Shown here piece after piece: positions 19,977-27,102 of a DNA stretch of 64,000 bases. The notes under the pieces are model-generated. The model was not told where the DNA came from. It saw only the letters and a program-made list of their open reading frames with translations, and searched no databases. A program made the position numbers and the translations under genes. The number at the start of each line of letters is the position of its first letter. Position 1 is the first letter of the stretch. Source of the stretch: Lachnospiraceae bacterium NSJ-143 (GTDB lineage Bacteria > Bacillota > Clostridia > Lachnospirales > Anaerotignaceae); the NCBI GenBank assembly GCA_022867625.1, contig JALIFM010000001.1:62001-126000 (forward strand). The letters run 5' to 3'.

Positions 19977-20378
19977 TTACAGACTGTATTCTTTGGGAGG
20001 ATTTCCCGAAAAATCAGCTATCACGGCCTTTGCGCCCTCCAGATAAAATACTGTAAATATCGGGTTGTCGGCTGTATGGTACTGGCTTTCAACTATAGGG
20101 TTTTTAATGCACATTTCCTTCGCTTCCATATTGTTGTCAAAAACTGCTTTTCCGTTAAGCCTTATCCATGCATACTGAGGGTTTGAAACGGTTATCTCTA
20201 TGTATGGGTTCTGCTGCATATCCTTATATACATCCTTATTGGTGTTTGTACAGAAATAAAGCCTGCCGTTTAGCTCGCCCATAAACATAAACGGACGGCA
20301 TTTGGCTTTTTTGTCACGTCCTACTGTGGCAAGGTACTGCACCGGATTTTCCTGCAAAAATTTAATGACTTCATTCAT
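19977..20378 (-). CDS. Pyridoxamine 5'-phosphate oxidase-family flavoprotein
   Basis: 133-aa split-barrel FMN/F420-type protein of the PPOX superfamily, close to small clostridial NimA-like flavoproteins. Typical features are VQYLATVGRDKKAKCRPF, the strand GRLYFCTNTNKDVYKDM (flavin phosphate region) and WIRLNGKAVF. The substrate is not known. It is transcribed divergently from an HxlR regulator gene with a 138-nt gap, a common arrangement in which the regulator controls the flavoprotein. Ribosome-binding site on the minus strand is GGGAGGTATC. Confidence 0.85.
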   Translation of the reverse strand: MNEVIKFLQENPVQYLATVGRDKKAKCRPFMFMGELNGRLYFCTNTNKDVYKDMQQNPYIEITVSNPQYAWIRLNGKAVFDNNMEAKEMCIKNPIVESQYHTADNPIFTVFYLEGAKAVIADFSGNPPKEYSL

Positions 20379-20403
20379 AAATGATACCTCCCATAAATTT
20401 TAT

Positions 20404-20500
20404 TTGATTTATTTAAGCTTTAATATTATAATAAGGCTGTAAGTATAATCAGTAAAGTAAGCACTTATTTGTGCTGTAGTTACCAAATAGAAACTATTGG
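20404..20500. promoter_or_regulatory. Divergent control region of the PPOX and HxlR genes
   Basis: On the plus strand TTGATT (20404-20409), 17-bp spacer, TATAAT (20427-20432). Two dyads lie downstream: AGCAC/GTGCT (20460-20475) and CCAAATAG/CTATTGG (20483-20500), just before the HxlR ribosome-binding site. They are candidate HxlR operators. Confidence 0.4.
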
Positions 20501-20516
20501 ATAAGGAAGGGTTATT

Positions 20517-20861
20517 ATGGATAAAAAACTGCCGGACTGCCCAGTTGAAACAACGCTGACACTGATAAGCGACAGATGGAAGGTACTTATTATCCGTGAC
20601 CTTATGGGCGGAACAAAGCGCTTTGGTGAAATTAAAAAATCAATAGGCAGTGTATCGCAGAAGGTGCTTACGGCCAATCTGCGTTCTATGGAAGAAAGCG
20701 GGCTTTTATGCCGCAGGGTTTATGCCGAGGTGCCTCCAAGGGTTGAGTATACGCTTACCGAGACGGGCTACAGCCTTAAGCCTGTGCTGGATGCAATGTG
20801 GGACTGGGGAATGCGCTATAAAAGCAGGGAAAACAGTGATTCAGAAAGAAAAAACGCATAA
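20517..20861 (+). CDS. HxlR-family winged-helix regulator
   Basis: 114-aa DNA-binding protein of the HxlR/YtcD family, members of which often sense electrophiles or redox change through Cys. The sequence LPDCPVETTLTLISDRWKV and the wHTH stretch FGEIKKSIGSVSQKVLTANLR are typical, and the Cys in PDCPVE near residue 8 is the position used as redox sensor in HypR/YodB-type members. A second Cys is in GLLCRRVYAEVPPRVEYTLT (given in two parts: GLLCRR and PPRVEYTLT). Divergent to the PPOX gene, which is the likely target. Confidence 0.88.
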   Translation: MDKKLPDCPVETTLTLISDRWKVLIIRDLMGGTKRFGEIKKSIGSVSQKVLTANLRSMEESGLLCRRVYAEVPPRVEYTLTETGYSLKPVLDAMWDWGMRYKSRENSDSERKNA

Positions 20862-20900
20862 AAGCCTGATTTAGTAAAATAAATGTAACAGTATCGTAAC

Positions 20901-20928
20901 TTGATTTTTCTGGTATTTATGATAAACT
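20901..20928 (+). promoter_or_regulatory. Promoter of smpB-ssrA
   Basis: TTGATT (20901-20906), 16-bp spacer, TAAACT (20923-20928) with TGA upstream (extended -10). Predicted start near 20935. Confidence 0.5.
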
Positions 20929-20949
20929 GGTATAGCTGGAGGTGATATA

Positions 20950-21423
20950 ATGGCCAAGGAGTCAAGCGGAAAGCTTATAGCTCAGAATAAAAAAGCATAT
21001 CATGACTACTTTATAGAAGAAACGTTTCAGGCCGGAATATCCCTTTCAGGTACTGAGGTTAAAAGCCTGAGAGCTGGCAAATGCTCCTTAAAAGAAAGCT
21101 TTATACGTATAGAAAACGGAGAGGCGCTTATATACAGCATGCATATAAGTCCTTACGAGCAGGGCAATATTTTTAATAAGGACCCTTTGAGGACCAGAAG
21201 GCTGCTTCTGCACAAAAGGGAGATTGCAAAGCTTGCAAACTCTGTTGAGCAGGCCGGGTATACAGTTGTGCCGCTGAGGGTATACTTCCATAAGAGCCTT
21301 GTAAAGGTCGATGTTGCCATAGCAAAGGGCAAGAAGCTTTATGATAAGCGTGAAAGCATAGCAAAAAATGACCAGCGCCGGCAGGCAGAAAAGGAATTTA
21401 AGATAAGAAACCTGACTATGTAA
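20950..21423 (+). CDS. smpB: SsrA-binding protein SmpB
   Basis: RNA-binding partner of tmRNA in ribosome rescue, 157 aa. The OB-fold core has [21 protein letters not shown] and the C-terminal tail [19 protein letters not shown] that enters the mRNA channel (quoted in part: [12 protein letters not shown]). The gene ends only 21 nt before the 5' end of tmRNA and no promoter is visible between them, so both are probably one transcript. GGAGGTGAT precedes the ATG. Confidence 0.97.
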   Translation: MAKESSGKLIAQNKKAYHDYFIEETFQAGISLSGTEVKSLRAGKCSLKESFIRIENGEALIYSMHISPYEQGNIFNKDPLRTRRLLLHKREIAKLANSVEQAGYTVVPLRVYFHKSLVKVDVAIAKGKKLYDKRESIAKNDQRRQAEKEFKIRNLTM

Positions 21424-21444
21424 CAGTGTCGGGTTTTATTATAA

Positions 21445-21797
21445 GGGGATGTAATGGTTTCGACGGGAGTTCCAAAAACAGGGATAGCCATCCGCAGAAC
21501 CGATGAGCTGCGTTAAAATCATGGGAACTTTTAAAAAGTAAACGACAAAGATTATTCTTTACAGGTAGCCTAAGCGCTGCCCGTCGGCCTTCAATCTACC
21601 ACAGTTGAAGTAACCGGCGTCGACTATGTGGCCAACTTCTCTCCCTAAGCTTTGCGGGTGAGAAAGAAACATGAAGCTACCAAGACTTGCAGCCTGCTTG
21701 TGGGCGGCTTGTCGAGGGAATGACAAACCATAAGCTGTGATGGGAGAAGTCTTTGCGGCGGGGTTTTCGGACAGGGGTTCGATTCCCCTCATCTCCA
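21445..21797 (+). ncRNA. ssrA: Transfer-messenger RNA
   Basis: tmRNA of about 353 nt. The acceptor stem pairs GGGGATG (21445-21451) with CATCTCC (21790-21796), followed by discriminator A (21797); CCA is not encoded. The start GGGGATGTAATGGTTTCGAC and the T-arm GGTTCGATTCC near the 3' end are family hallmarks. The tag ORF is read from a GTA resume codon at 21538 to the TAA at 21571-21573, giving VNDKDYSLQVA. Its end QVA differs from the usual LAA or related forms. The RNA lies directly after smpB and before a terminator. Confidence 0.95.
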
Positions 21798-21801
21798 TTC
21801 T

Positions 21802-21836
21802 AAAACCCTTGAGTTTTCAGGGGTTTTTATTTTTTG
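21802..21836 (+). terminator. tmRNA terminator
   Basis: AAAACCCTTGA (21802-21812) pairs with TCAGGGGTTTT (21817-21827) with a G-T pair; a T run follows. Confidence 0.85.
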
Positions 21837-21924
21837 CGCAATACTTTGTGTTTCATGTTTTAGAAATACGCGTCTGTTTTGTTATCAACTTCTATTCTGC
21901 CGTCTGCAAAAATGAACAAAAATC

Positions 21925-21953
21925 TGGACATACAATCAAAGGTTGGTTATACT
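21925..21953 (+). promoter_or_regulatory. Promoter of a small membrane protein gene
   Basis: TGGACA (21925-21930), 17-bp spacer, TATACT (21948-21953). Leader of about 90 nt to the ATG at 22052. Confidence 0.5.
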
Positions 21954-22051
21954 GGTTTTAAAAGCAATACATTGAGCTCAGGTATATGCTGTTTTGATGT
22001 TACGGTTTATTTAGGGCGTTTAACAGTAGTTTGACGGGGGGAGATAGGTGG

Positions 22052-22276
22052 ATGGATTCTGCATACATGCTTTCAGTAGTAATAGGCTCTATTTTAATGG
22101 GAGCTGTGATTGGCGCTGTACCGGCTATATCAGGTGCTGTAAAGGGCAGGCTTGGGCTTGGGCTGGGCGGGTTTGCCGCATGCATTATATGTAATTTTAT
22201 ATTGGGGCTGATTTTATCAATTCCTGCCTGCGCTGTATTTATGTTTTTTATTTTCAGGAAACCTAAGGAAATGTGA
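22052..22276 (+). CDS. Small two-helix membrane protein, unknown function
   Basis: 74 aa, almost all of it hydrophobic: helix 1 about residues 5-27 (Gly/Ala-rich) and helix 2 about 42-66, separated by a basic loop (KGRLGLG). No family is recognised. ATG at 22052 follows a GGGGGAGAT site by 7-9 nt; TTG at 22031 and GTG at 22049 are alternatives. It has its own promoter and terminator, which supports a real gene. Confidence 0.6.
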   Translation: MDSAYMLSVVIGSILMGAVIGAVPAISGAVKGRLGLGLGGFAACIICNFILGLILSIPACAVFMFFIFRKPKEM

Positions 22277-22296
22277 CATCTCAAAAGCAGTTTATT

Positions 22297-22318
22297 GAGG
22301 CCTTATGGCCTCTTTTTT
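22297..22318 (+). terminator. Terminator of the small membrane protein gene
   Basis: GAGGCC (22297-22302) pairs with GGCCTC (22307-22312), then a T run. Confidence 0.75.
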
Positions 22319-22360
22319 AGTTGAGTAATGTATGTAATGAAAAACAGGAAGAATTTATTA

Positions 22361-22388
22361 TTGATTATTTCAGGCAAAATGCTATAAT
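22361..22388 (+). promoter_or_regulatory. Strong promoter of a candidate structured RNA
   Basis: TTGATT (22361-22366), 16-bp spacer, perfect TATAAT (22383-22388) with TGC upstream (extended -10). Confidence 0.65.
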
Positions 22389-22394
22389 AAAATC

Positions 22395-22680
22395 AAGGTA
22401 ATATATTTTTTCAGAAATCATATTTTATATTATCGGGGGATTTTATCCCTTTAATTTAAACTGCCGCAAAGGGAGTGCGTAAATTATGTATGTGTCCGGA
22501 TACCCATATTGGCTTGGATTTTCAGGAGATTTAAAATATCGCATTTCACTGAGCCGTTTGTGGGAGCTGTCTGCCCCTTACTTTGCGGCTGAAAACGACA
22601 ATTTAACAGGTCTGCGCTTTTATGCTGACAATATTTGTAATAATGCCACCCATGATAATTGATTTGTGGGTGGTTTTTTA
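22395..22680 (+). ncRNA. Candidate structured non-coding or cis-regulatory RNA
   Basis: About 285 nt bounded by a strong promoter and a Rho-independent terminator, with no convincing large gene inside. GCCGCAAAG (22463-22471) is exactly complementary to CTTTGCGGC (22581-22589), enclosing 110 nt. GCGTAAA (22477-22483), inside that loop, can pair with TTTATGC (22619-22625) outside it, which would make a pseudoknot. GGGGA/TCCCT near 22435-22450 forms a small hairpin. I cannot assign an Rfam family. A 58-codon ORF beginning at 22486 with a weak AGGGAG site and ending at the TGA in the terminator loop is the alternative explanation. A gene starts right after the terminator, so the RNA could also be a leader with an attenuator. 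Confidence 0.45.
22646..22679 (+). terminator. Terminator of the candidate RNA
   Basis: CCACCCA (22646-22652) pairs with TGGGTGG (22667-22673), followed by six Ts. Confidence 0.8.
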
Positions 22681-22681
22681 T

Positions 22682-22987
22682 ATGCTTTTTATTCTTTTTA
22701 AGGAGGCGGTTTTTATTCTTAAGATTAAGAAATCTCACCGGCAAAAAGATGAATGGATTGTATATAATCCAGACAATTTTGAGCTTCACACACACTGCAG
22801 AAGCTTTAGGGTTGCGCTTGTGCTGAGGAATAATGTGCAAAACCACAGGATTCCCAGAAGCACTGACATAAGGCTGCTTGTAAGTCACCTCAGGCTTACA
22901 AGAAACCGGCAGTACAGAAGGCTCATAGAGGAAAGGATAGAGCAGGTTTCATTAAAGGGTACAGACACGCTTATGAAAGCGGTATAG
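22682..22987 (+). CDS. Conserved-looking small basic protein, unknown function
   Basis: 101 aa from the ATG at 22682. A hydrophobic N-terminus (about 1-15) is followed by a basic soluble part with DEWIVYNPDNFELHTHC, then FRVALVLRNNVQNHRIP, DIRLLVSHLRLTRN and YRRLIEERIEQ. It is rich in Arg, His and Asn, which suggests nucleic acid binding, but no family is recognised. The start is uncertain: an ideal AAGGAGG (22700-22706) lies inside this reading frame, and the only initiator-like codon at the right distance is ATT at 22715, which would give 90 aa. The ATG at 22682 has only GGGTGG, buried in the terminator stem, upstream. Confidence 0.55.
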   Translation: MLFILFKEAVFILKIKKSHRQKDEWIVYNPDNFELHTHCRSFRVALVLRNNVQNHRIPRSTDIRLLVSHLRLTRNRQYRRLIEERIEQVSLKGTDTLMKAV

Positions 22988-23016
22988 AAACATATAAAAT
23001 TAAGAGCTTACTTATG

Positions 23017-23040
23017 GCCCCGTTTTACGGGGCTTTTTTT
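23017..23040 (+). terminator. Terminator of the small basic protein gene
   Basis: GCCCCGT (23017-23023) pairs with ACGGGGC (23027-23033), then seven Ts. Confidence 0.85.
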
Positions 23041-23066
23041 ATTAAAAGTATGTGCTGCGCTTTATA

Positions 23067-23095
23067 TTGCCATGTATACAAAAATATGGTATACT
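23067..23095 (+). promoter_or_regulatory. Promoter of the dicarboxylate/amino acid symporter gene
   Basis: TTGCCA (23067-23072), 17-bp spacer, TATACT (23090-23095) with TGG upstream (extended -10). Confidence 0.6.
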
Positions 23096-23162
23096 CCACA
23101 ATTAGGGCTGATTAGGGAATATTATATATTTTTTGTCAAAATTTTTAATGGGGAGGTATTAT

Positions 23163-24386
23163 ATGAAAACAAAAAAGGTTTCTCTTGCCGTATGGATATT
23201 TGCCGGTATGATTCTGGGTATTCTGGTTGGTATAGCCTTTCAGAAAAATCCGGCTTTTGCGGTCAATTACATAAAGCCGTTCGGTACGATTTTTCTTAAC
23301 CTTATCAAAACAATAGTAGTGCCTGTGGTTTTCTGTTCAATTATTTCAGGCGTTATGTCAATGAAAGATATAAAAAAGGTGGGAACAGTCGGAGTAAAGA
23401 CTGTTGTGTTTTACACTGTAACCACATGTATAGCTGTAACACTCGGCCTTGTATTTGCCAATGTGCTCAATGCCGGAGGCGGTTTTAAGCTTACAGGAGA
23501 GGCGCTTGCATATGAGGCTAAGGAGGCGCCGAGCTTTATGGAGACATTTGTCAATATTTTCCCTTCAAACTTCATTCAGCCTTTGGCCAACGCCACAATG
23601 CTGCAGGTAATAGTTATATCGCTTCTTTTTGGTTTTGGCGTTATATCAGCGGGGGAAAAGGGCCAGCCCTTCGCAAATTTTATAGACAGCGCCACAGAGG
23701 TATGTATAAAGGTAATGGAAATTGTTATCAGGCTTTCGCCAATTGGTGTTTTTGCTCTGCTTGTACCTGTTATAGCAGAAAACGGCATTGATATACTTAT
23801 GCCGCTTTTAAGGCTTATAATAGTAATTTACATTACATATATAGTCCATATGGTGGTTGTATACAGCTTTGCCGCCAAAAGCATGGCCAGGCTTTCGCCG
23901 CTTAAATTCTTTAAGGGCATGGCTCCTGCTATGACAATGGCGTTTTCTTCGGCTTCAAGCGTGGGTGCACTTCCTCTTAACATAGAGTGCTGTGAAAAGC
24001 TTGGGGCAAGGAAGGAAATCACAAGCTTTGTCCTCCCGCTGGGAGCTACTATAAATATGGACGGAACAGCTATTTACCAGGGCATATGCGCAGTGTTTAT
24101 AGCCCAGGTGTTTGGTATAGATTTGACCATAGGCCAGCAGGTTACAATAGTGCTCACAGCCACACTGGCGTCTATAGGCACGGCAGGAGTGCCTGGCTCC
24201 GGCATGATAATGCTTTCAATGGTTCTTCAAAGTGTCGGACTTCCTATAGAGGGCATAGCCCTTGTGGCAGGAATAGACCGTATACTTGATATGGGGCGTA
24301 CCACAGTAAATATAACAGGTGACGCAGCATGTACAGTTTGTGTTTCTGCTATGGAAGACAAAAGGGCTGCTGGAAAAGTAAACTGA
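23163..24386 (+). CDS. Dicarboxylate/amino acid:cation symporter (DAACS family)
   Basis: 407-aa secondary transporter of the GltP/DctA/GltPh fold, taking up an acidic or neutral amino acid or dicarboxylate with Na+ or H+. The Ser-rich hairpin tip is FSSASSVGALPLN (about 270), the cation/substrate motif is INMDGTAIYQG (about 298), the second hairpin is GTAGVPGSGMIML (about 340), and the substrate-discriminating helix 8 shows DRILDMGRTTVNITGD. An Arg in helix 8 of glutamate transporters is replaced here by Thr/Ile context, so a non-acidic substrate (for example Ser/Thr) is possible. ATG at 23163 follows GGGGAGG. Monocistronic. Confidence 0.93.
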   Translation: MKTKKVSLAVWIFAGMILGILVGIAFQKNPAFAVNYIKPFGTIFLNLIKTIVVPVVFCSIISGVMSMKDIKKVGTVGVKTVVFYTVTTCIAVTLGLVFANVLNAGGGFKLTGEALAYEAKEAPSFMETFVNIFPSNFIQPLANATMLQVIVISLLFGFGVISAGEKGQPFANFIDSATEVCIKVMEIVIRLSPIGVFALLVPVIAENGIDILMPLLRLIIVIYITYIVHMVVVYSFAAKSMARLSPLKFFKGMAPAMTMAFSSASSVGALPLNIECCEKLGARKEITSFVLPLGATINMDGTAIYQGICAVFIAQVFGIDLTIGQQVTIVLTATLASIGTAGVPGSGMIMLSMVLQSVGLPIEGIALVAGIDRILDMGRTTVNITGDAACTVCVSAMEDKRAAGKVN

Positions 24387-24399
24387 AGCTAAGTAATTT

Positions 24400-24429
24400 A
24401 ACCGGGGCGGGCATACGCTCCGGTTTTTA
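24400..24429 (+). terminator. Terminator of the symporter gene
   Basis: Ten-bp stem between 24400-24409 and 24416-24425 (AACCGG with CCGGTT at the base), then Ts. Confidence 0.75.
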
Positions 24430-24491
24430 AAATGACAGAAAAAACGGCAGGTGTTATAAACACTAAATATTGTTAAATGATAAGCGTTTTA

Positions 24492-24520
24492 TTGACATAT
24501 ATAGAATTAAGGAATATAAT
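24492..24520 (+). promoter_or_regulatory. Consensus promoter of tRNA-Ala(CGC)
   Basis: Perfect TTGACA (24492-24497), 17-bp spacer, perfect TATAAT (24515-24520); about 90 nt of leader before the tRNA. Confidence 0.85.
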
Positions 24521-24616
24521 GTTACTCGTGGCAGGAATTTTCTGACCTTTAGCGGCGGCAGAAAATACATATATGTATGTGTACATGAATACTATTAATA
24601 ATGGGTTTTATTTTCC

Positions 24617-24689
24617 GGGCCCGTAGCTTAGCTGGGAAAGCGCCGCGTTCGCAACGCGGAGACCGAGGGTTCGAATCCCTTCGGGTCCA
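24617..24689 (+). tRNA. tRNA-Ala, anticodon CGC
   Basis: 73-nt tRNA with a complete cloverleaf: acceptor GGGCCCG/CGGGTCC, D stem GCTT/AAGC, anticodon stem CCGCG/CGCGG with loop TTCGCAA, T stem GAGGG/CCCTT with loop TTCGAAT. The G3-U70 pair and discriminator A73 are alanine identity elements. CCA is not encoded. It reads GCG codons. Confidence 0.96.
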
Positions 24690-24717
24690 CTGATTTTCAA
24701 TCTGTTTCACAGACATT

Positions 24718-24745
24718 AGCGTACTTTTAAAGTACGCTTTTGTTT
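24718..24745 (+). terminator. tRNA-Ala(CGC) terminator
   Basis: AGCGTACTTT (24718-24727) pairs with AAAGTACGCT (24729-24738), then a T-rich tail. Confidence 0.85.
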
Positions 24746-24786
24746 TTTAACAGTAAAAATAAGCTCTTATGAAAGGGGCGGAATTT

Positions 24787-25056
24787 GTGGAACCGTATCT
24801 GGAAAACAAAACAATTGACCTTATTAAAAATATAGATAAGCTGCATACTACACAGCTGGGTGATGGGCGAATAAGGAAAAACCTGTGTTTATGTGATGTT
24901 GACGATGTATCAGATTGGTGCAGAGGACAGATTACAGACAGAGAAAGCAAAATTGAAAGGACCGGCAAAAACTGGTATATAACCACAGCGGACAGGTGCA
25001 GGATAACGGTAAACGCTTACAGCTATACAATAATTACGGCACATAAATTAAAATAA
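24787..25056 (+). CDS. DUF3781-family protein
   Basis: 89-aa soluble protein matching DUF3781 from memory of its pattern: LIKNIDKLHTTQLGDGRIRKN near the start and GKNWYITTADRCRITVNAYSY then TIITAHK at the end (quoted in parts). Function unknown; the family is scattered in gut Firmicutes and may be mobile. I chose GTG at 24787 because AAAGGGGCGG lies 5-6 nt upstream; ATG at 24769 would add six residues but has no ribosome-binding site. It sits between two tRNA-Ala genes, with no promoter of its own that I can recognise. Confidence 0.72.
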   Translation: MEPYLENKTIDLIKNIDKLHTTQLGDGRIRKNLCLCDVDDVSDWCRGQITDRESKIERTGKNWYITTADRCRITVNAYSYTIITAHKLK

Positions 25057-25140
25057 GCGGTTTTTGAACAGGCTTGCAGACAAGGAAACAAAATGGGATA
25101 AATTAAAAAAGTTATTTAATGGGGTAAATTTAACTTTTCG

Positions 25141-25169
25141 TTGACAAAACAGCATATTCTTTTTAAAAT
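25141..25169 (+). promoter_or_regulatory. Consensus promoter of tRNA-Ala(GGC)
   Basis: Perfect TTGACA (25141-25146), 17-bp spacer, TAAAAT (25164-25169), 12 nt before the tRNA. Confidence 0.8.
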
Positions 25170-25181
25170 ATAAATGTATAA

Positions 25182-25254
25182 GGGCCTGTAGATTAGCTGG
25201 GAAATCGTCGCGTCGGCAACGCGGAGACCGAGGGTTCGAGTCCCTTCGGGTCCA
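25182..25254 (+). tRNA. tRNA-Ala, anticodon GGC, with C33
   Basis: 73-nt tRNA, different from the tRNA-Ala(CGC) at 24617 by seven bases, including a compensated D-stem pair (11-24 C-G to A-T). The G3-U70 pair and A73 are kept. The anticodon loop is TCGGCAA, so the anticodon is GGC but position 33 is C (base 25214) instead of the almost invariant U. It has a strong promoter and terminator of its own, which argues for an expressed gene. CCA is not encoded. Confidence 0.88.
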
Positions 25255-25260
25255 TTTATT

Positions 25261-25288
25261 AAGCGCTGTTAACACAGCGCTTTTTTTG
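25261..25288 (+). terminator. tRNA-Ala(GGC) terminator
   Basis: AAGCGCTGT (25261-25269) pairs with ACAGCGCTT (25274-25282), then Ts. The following 180 nt up to 25471 show no other feature. Confidence 0.88.
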
Positions 25289-25471
25289 CGCCTGATTTAA
25301 GCCGGAATAAAAAAATAAAATACAGCGGTTAATACTGTAAAAATCGGAAACCATATTAAAAAAGAACACGCACAGCTTTGGCGGACAAATCCGTTTGGCG
25401 GTGTCGGTTTGCATTTTATTTCATTAAAGCCATTCTTTTGGCATAAAGGAATATTGCAGAAAGGGGATAAT

Positions 25472-26143
25472 ATGGACAGTACGGTTTTATATGATATTTC
25501 ATACGGGGTTTATATTTTATCAGCTATGGATGGCGACAGGCCCACCGGCTGCCTTGCAAACAGTGTAATGCAGGTAACGGCTGTACCCGAGACAATAGCC
25601 GTAAGTGTGAGCCACGGCAATTTTACAAACCAGTGTATCGAAAAAACGGGTAAGTTTTCAATTTCCATTCTTTCCGAAAAGGCTGGCCAGAAACTTATAG
25701 GTAAATTCGGCTTTAAGAGCGGAAGGGATATAAATAAATTTGAGGGCGAGGAGCATAAAATCTTTAACGACCTGCCTGTGTATACAGATAAGGCCTGCGG
25801 CTGGATTACGTGTGATGTTGTAAACAAAATGGAATCTGATACACACACAATTTTTCTCGGCAGGGTGACAGATGCAGAAAAGGGCGCTGAGATTATACCT
25901 ATGACATATGATTACTATCATAAGGTAATAAAGGGCAAAAGCCCTGTAAATGCGCCGACATACCGCCCGGAGGAAGGCATGGCGGAATCACCGGCGAAAA
26001 AAGGAAACGCCATATACAAATGCGGAGTATGCGGCTATGTGTATAAGGGAGAAGTACCGTTTGAGGAGCTGCCGGACAGCTATAAATGCCCTGTATGTAA
26101 ACAGCCTAAAAGCGTATTTGTAAAAATGCAGGAAGGCAATTGA
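25472..26143 (+). CDS. Flavin reductase-rubredoxin fusion (high molecular weight rubredoxin)
   Basis: 223-aa fusion. Residues about 1-160 are an FMN-binding flavin reductase-like domain ([18 protein letters not shown], then [14 protein letters not shown]), and about 175-220 is a rubredoxin with [12 protein letters not shown] and YKCPVCKQ iron ligands. In acetogens and clostridia, such HRB proteins pass electrons from NAD(P)H to flavodiiron proteins for oxygen and NO reduction. Here no flavodiiron gene is adjacent, but rubrerythrin lies at 8.3 kb. ATG at 25472 follows AAAGGGGAT; the frame is open upstream to 25409 without a site. Confidence 0.92.
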   Translation: MDSTVLYDISYGVYILSAMDGDRPTGCLANSVMQVTAVPETIAVSVSHGNFTNQCIEKTGKFSISILSEKAGQKLIGKFGFKSGRDINKFEGEEHKIFNDLPVYTDKACGWITCDVVNKMESDTHTIFLGRVTDAEKGAEIIPMTYDYYHKVIKGKSPVNAPTYRPEEGMAESPAKKGNAIYKCGVCGYVYKGEVPFEELPDSYKCPVCKQPKSVFVKMQEGN

Positions 26144-26197
26144 AAGCCCAAAAACTGCTAAATACTGATTAATTGAGATAACAGACTGAATAATTCC

Positions 26198-26232
26198 AAA
26201 AGGGAAAGCGCAGAAAAGCGCTTTCCCTTTTA
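26198..26232 (+). terminator. Terminator of the flavin reductase-rubredoxin gene
   Basis: Fourteen-bp perfect stem, 26198-26211 with 26218-26231 (AAAAGGGAAAGCGC and its complement). Confidence 0.88.
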
Positions 26233-26342
26233 GTTTAAGACATTTTAAGACTGTGTTTGACAATCTGCGCCGGAAATATTAAACTGTCTGTATAAATATT
26301 ATTTAAAGCCGCTGAAGCCGGCATGAATTTTGGAGGTTTGTT

Positions 26343-27086
26343 TTGAGGATAATTATTTCACCGGCAAAGAAAATGAATGTGGATACAGACAGTTTTCTGT
26401 GTAGTGGGCTTCCAATGTTTATCGAAAGAACCAGAACATTAAAAGCCGTGCTTTGTTCCATGAGCCGGGAGGAGCTTAAAAAGCTGTGGAGATGCAGTGA
26501 CAGAATAGCCGATACGAATATTGTAAGGCTCGGCACAATGGACTTGGACAAAAGCCTTACCCCGGCGCTGTTTTCATATGAAGGAATACAGTACCAGTAT
26601 ATGGCTCCCGGGGTGTTTACAGATACTGAGCTTGACTATATTAAGAAAAGGCTTATCATACTTTCGGGCTTTTATGGAATGCTCCGGCCTTTTGACGGCG
26701 TAGTGCCCTACAGGCTTGAGATGCAGGCTAAGATGTCAGGGGAAGGCTTCAAATCGCTTTATGAGTTTTGGAAGGGCGACATTGCCGGACAGATATTTTC
26801 TGAAACGGATATTGTTGTTAACCTTGCGTCAAAGGAATACAGCAGAGTGGTTTCGGATTATGTTCCAGACGGAGCCATGTTTATAAACTGTGTATTTGGC
26901 GAGCTTATAGACGGCAGGATTATTGAAAAAGGCACACTGTGCAAAATGGCAAGAGGCGAGATGGTAAGGTTTATGGCGGAGAATAAAATAGAAAACGCCA
27001 GGGAACTGGCCGGGTTTGACAGGCTTAAATATGCTTTTTCGCCTGAGTATTCAGATGAGCGAAACTATGTGTTTATAAAACAATAA
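26343..27086 (+). CDS. yaaA: YaaA family peroxide-stress/DNA-binding protein
   Basis: 247-aa member of the YaaA/DUF328 (UPF0246) family, which in Escherichia coli lowers free iron under peroxide stress and binds DNA. The N-terminal motif is IIISPAKKMN, with LYDGIQY-type ALFSYEGIQYQYM, GFYGMLRPFDGVVPYRLEM (19 residues) and NLASKEYS further on; these blocks are diagnostic. The start is TTG at 26343 with TGGAGGT upstream. It probably forms an operon with the membrane protein gene 17 nt downstream. Confidence 0.93.
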   Translation: MRIIISPAKKMNVDTDSFLCSGLPMFIERTRTLKAVLCSMSREELKKLWRCSDRIADTNIVRLGTMDLDKSLTPALFSYEGIQYQYMAPGVFTDTELDYIKKRLIILSGFYGMLRPFDGVVPYRLEMQAKMSGEGFKSLYEFWKGDIAGQIFSETDIVVNLASKEYSRVVSDYVPDGAMFINCVFGELIDGRIIEKGTLCKMARGEMVRFMAENKIENARELAGFDRLKYAFSPEYSDERNYVFIKQ

Positions 27087-27102
27087 AGAGGAGGAGATTT
27101 GT

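Noticed and set aside
22486-22662. 58-codon ORF inside the candidate structured RNA
   Set aside because: Kept only as an alternative: its ribosome-binding site is weak and distant, it ends inside the terminator hairpin, and long-range helices cover it.
24769-24786. ATG at 24769 as the start of the DUF3781 gene
   Set aside because: No ribosome-binding site precedes it, while AAAGGGGCGG correctly precedes the GTG at 24787.
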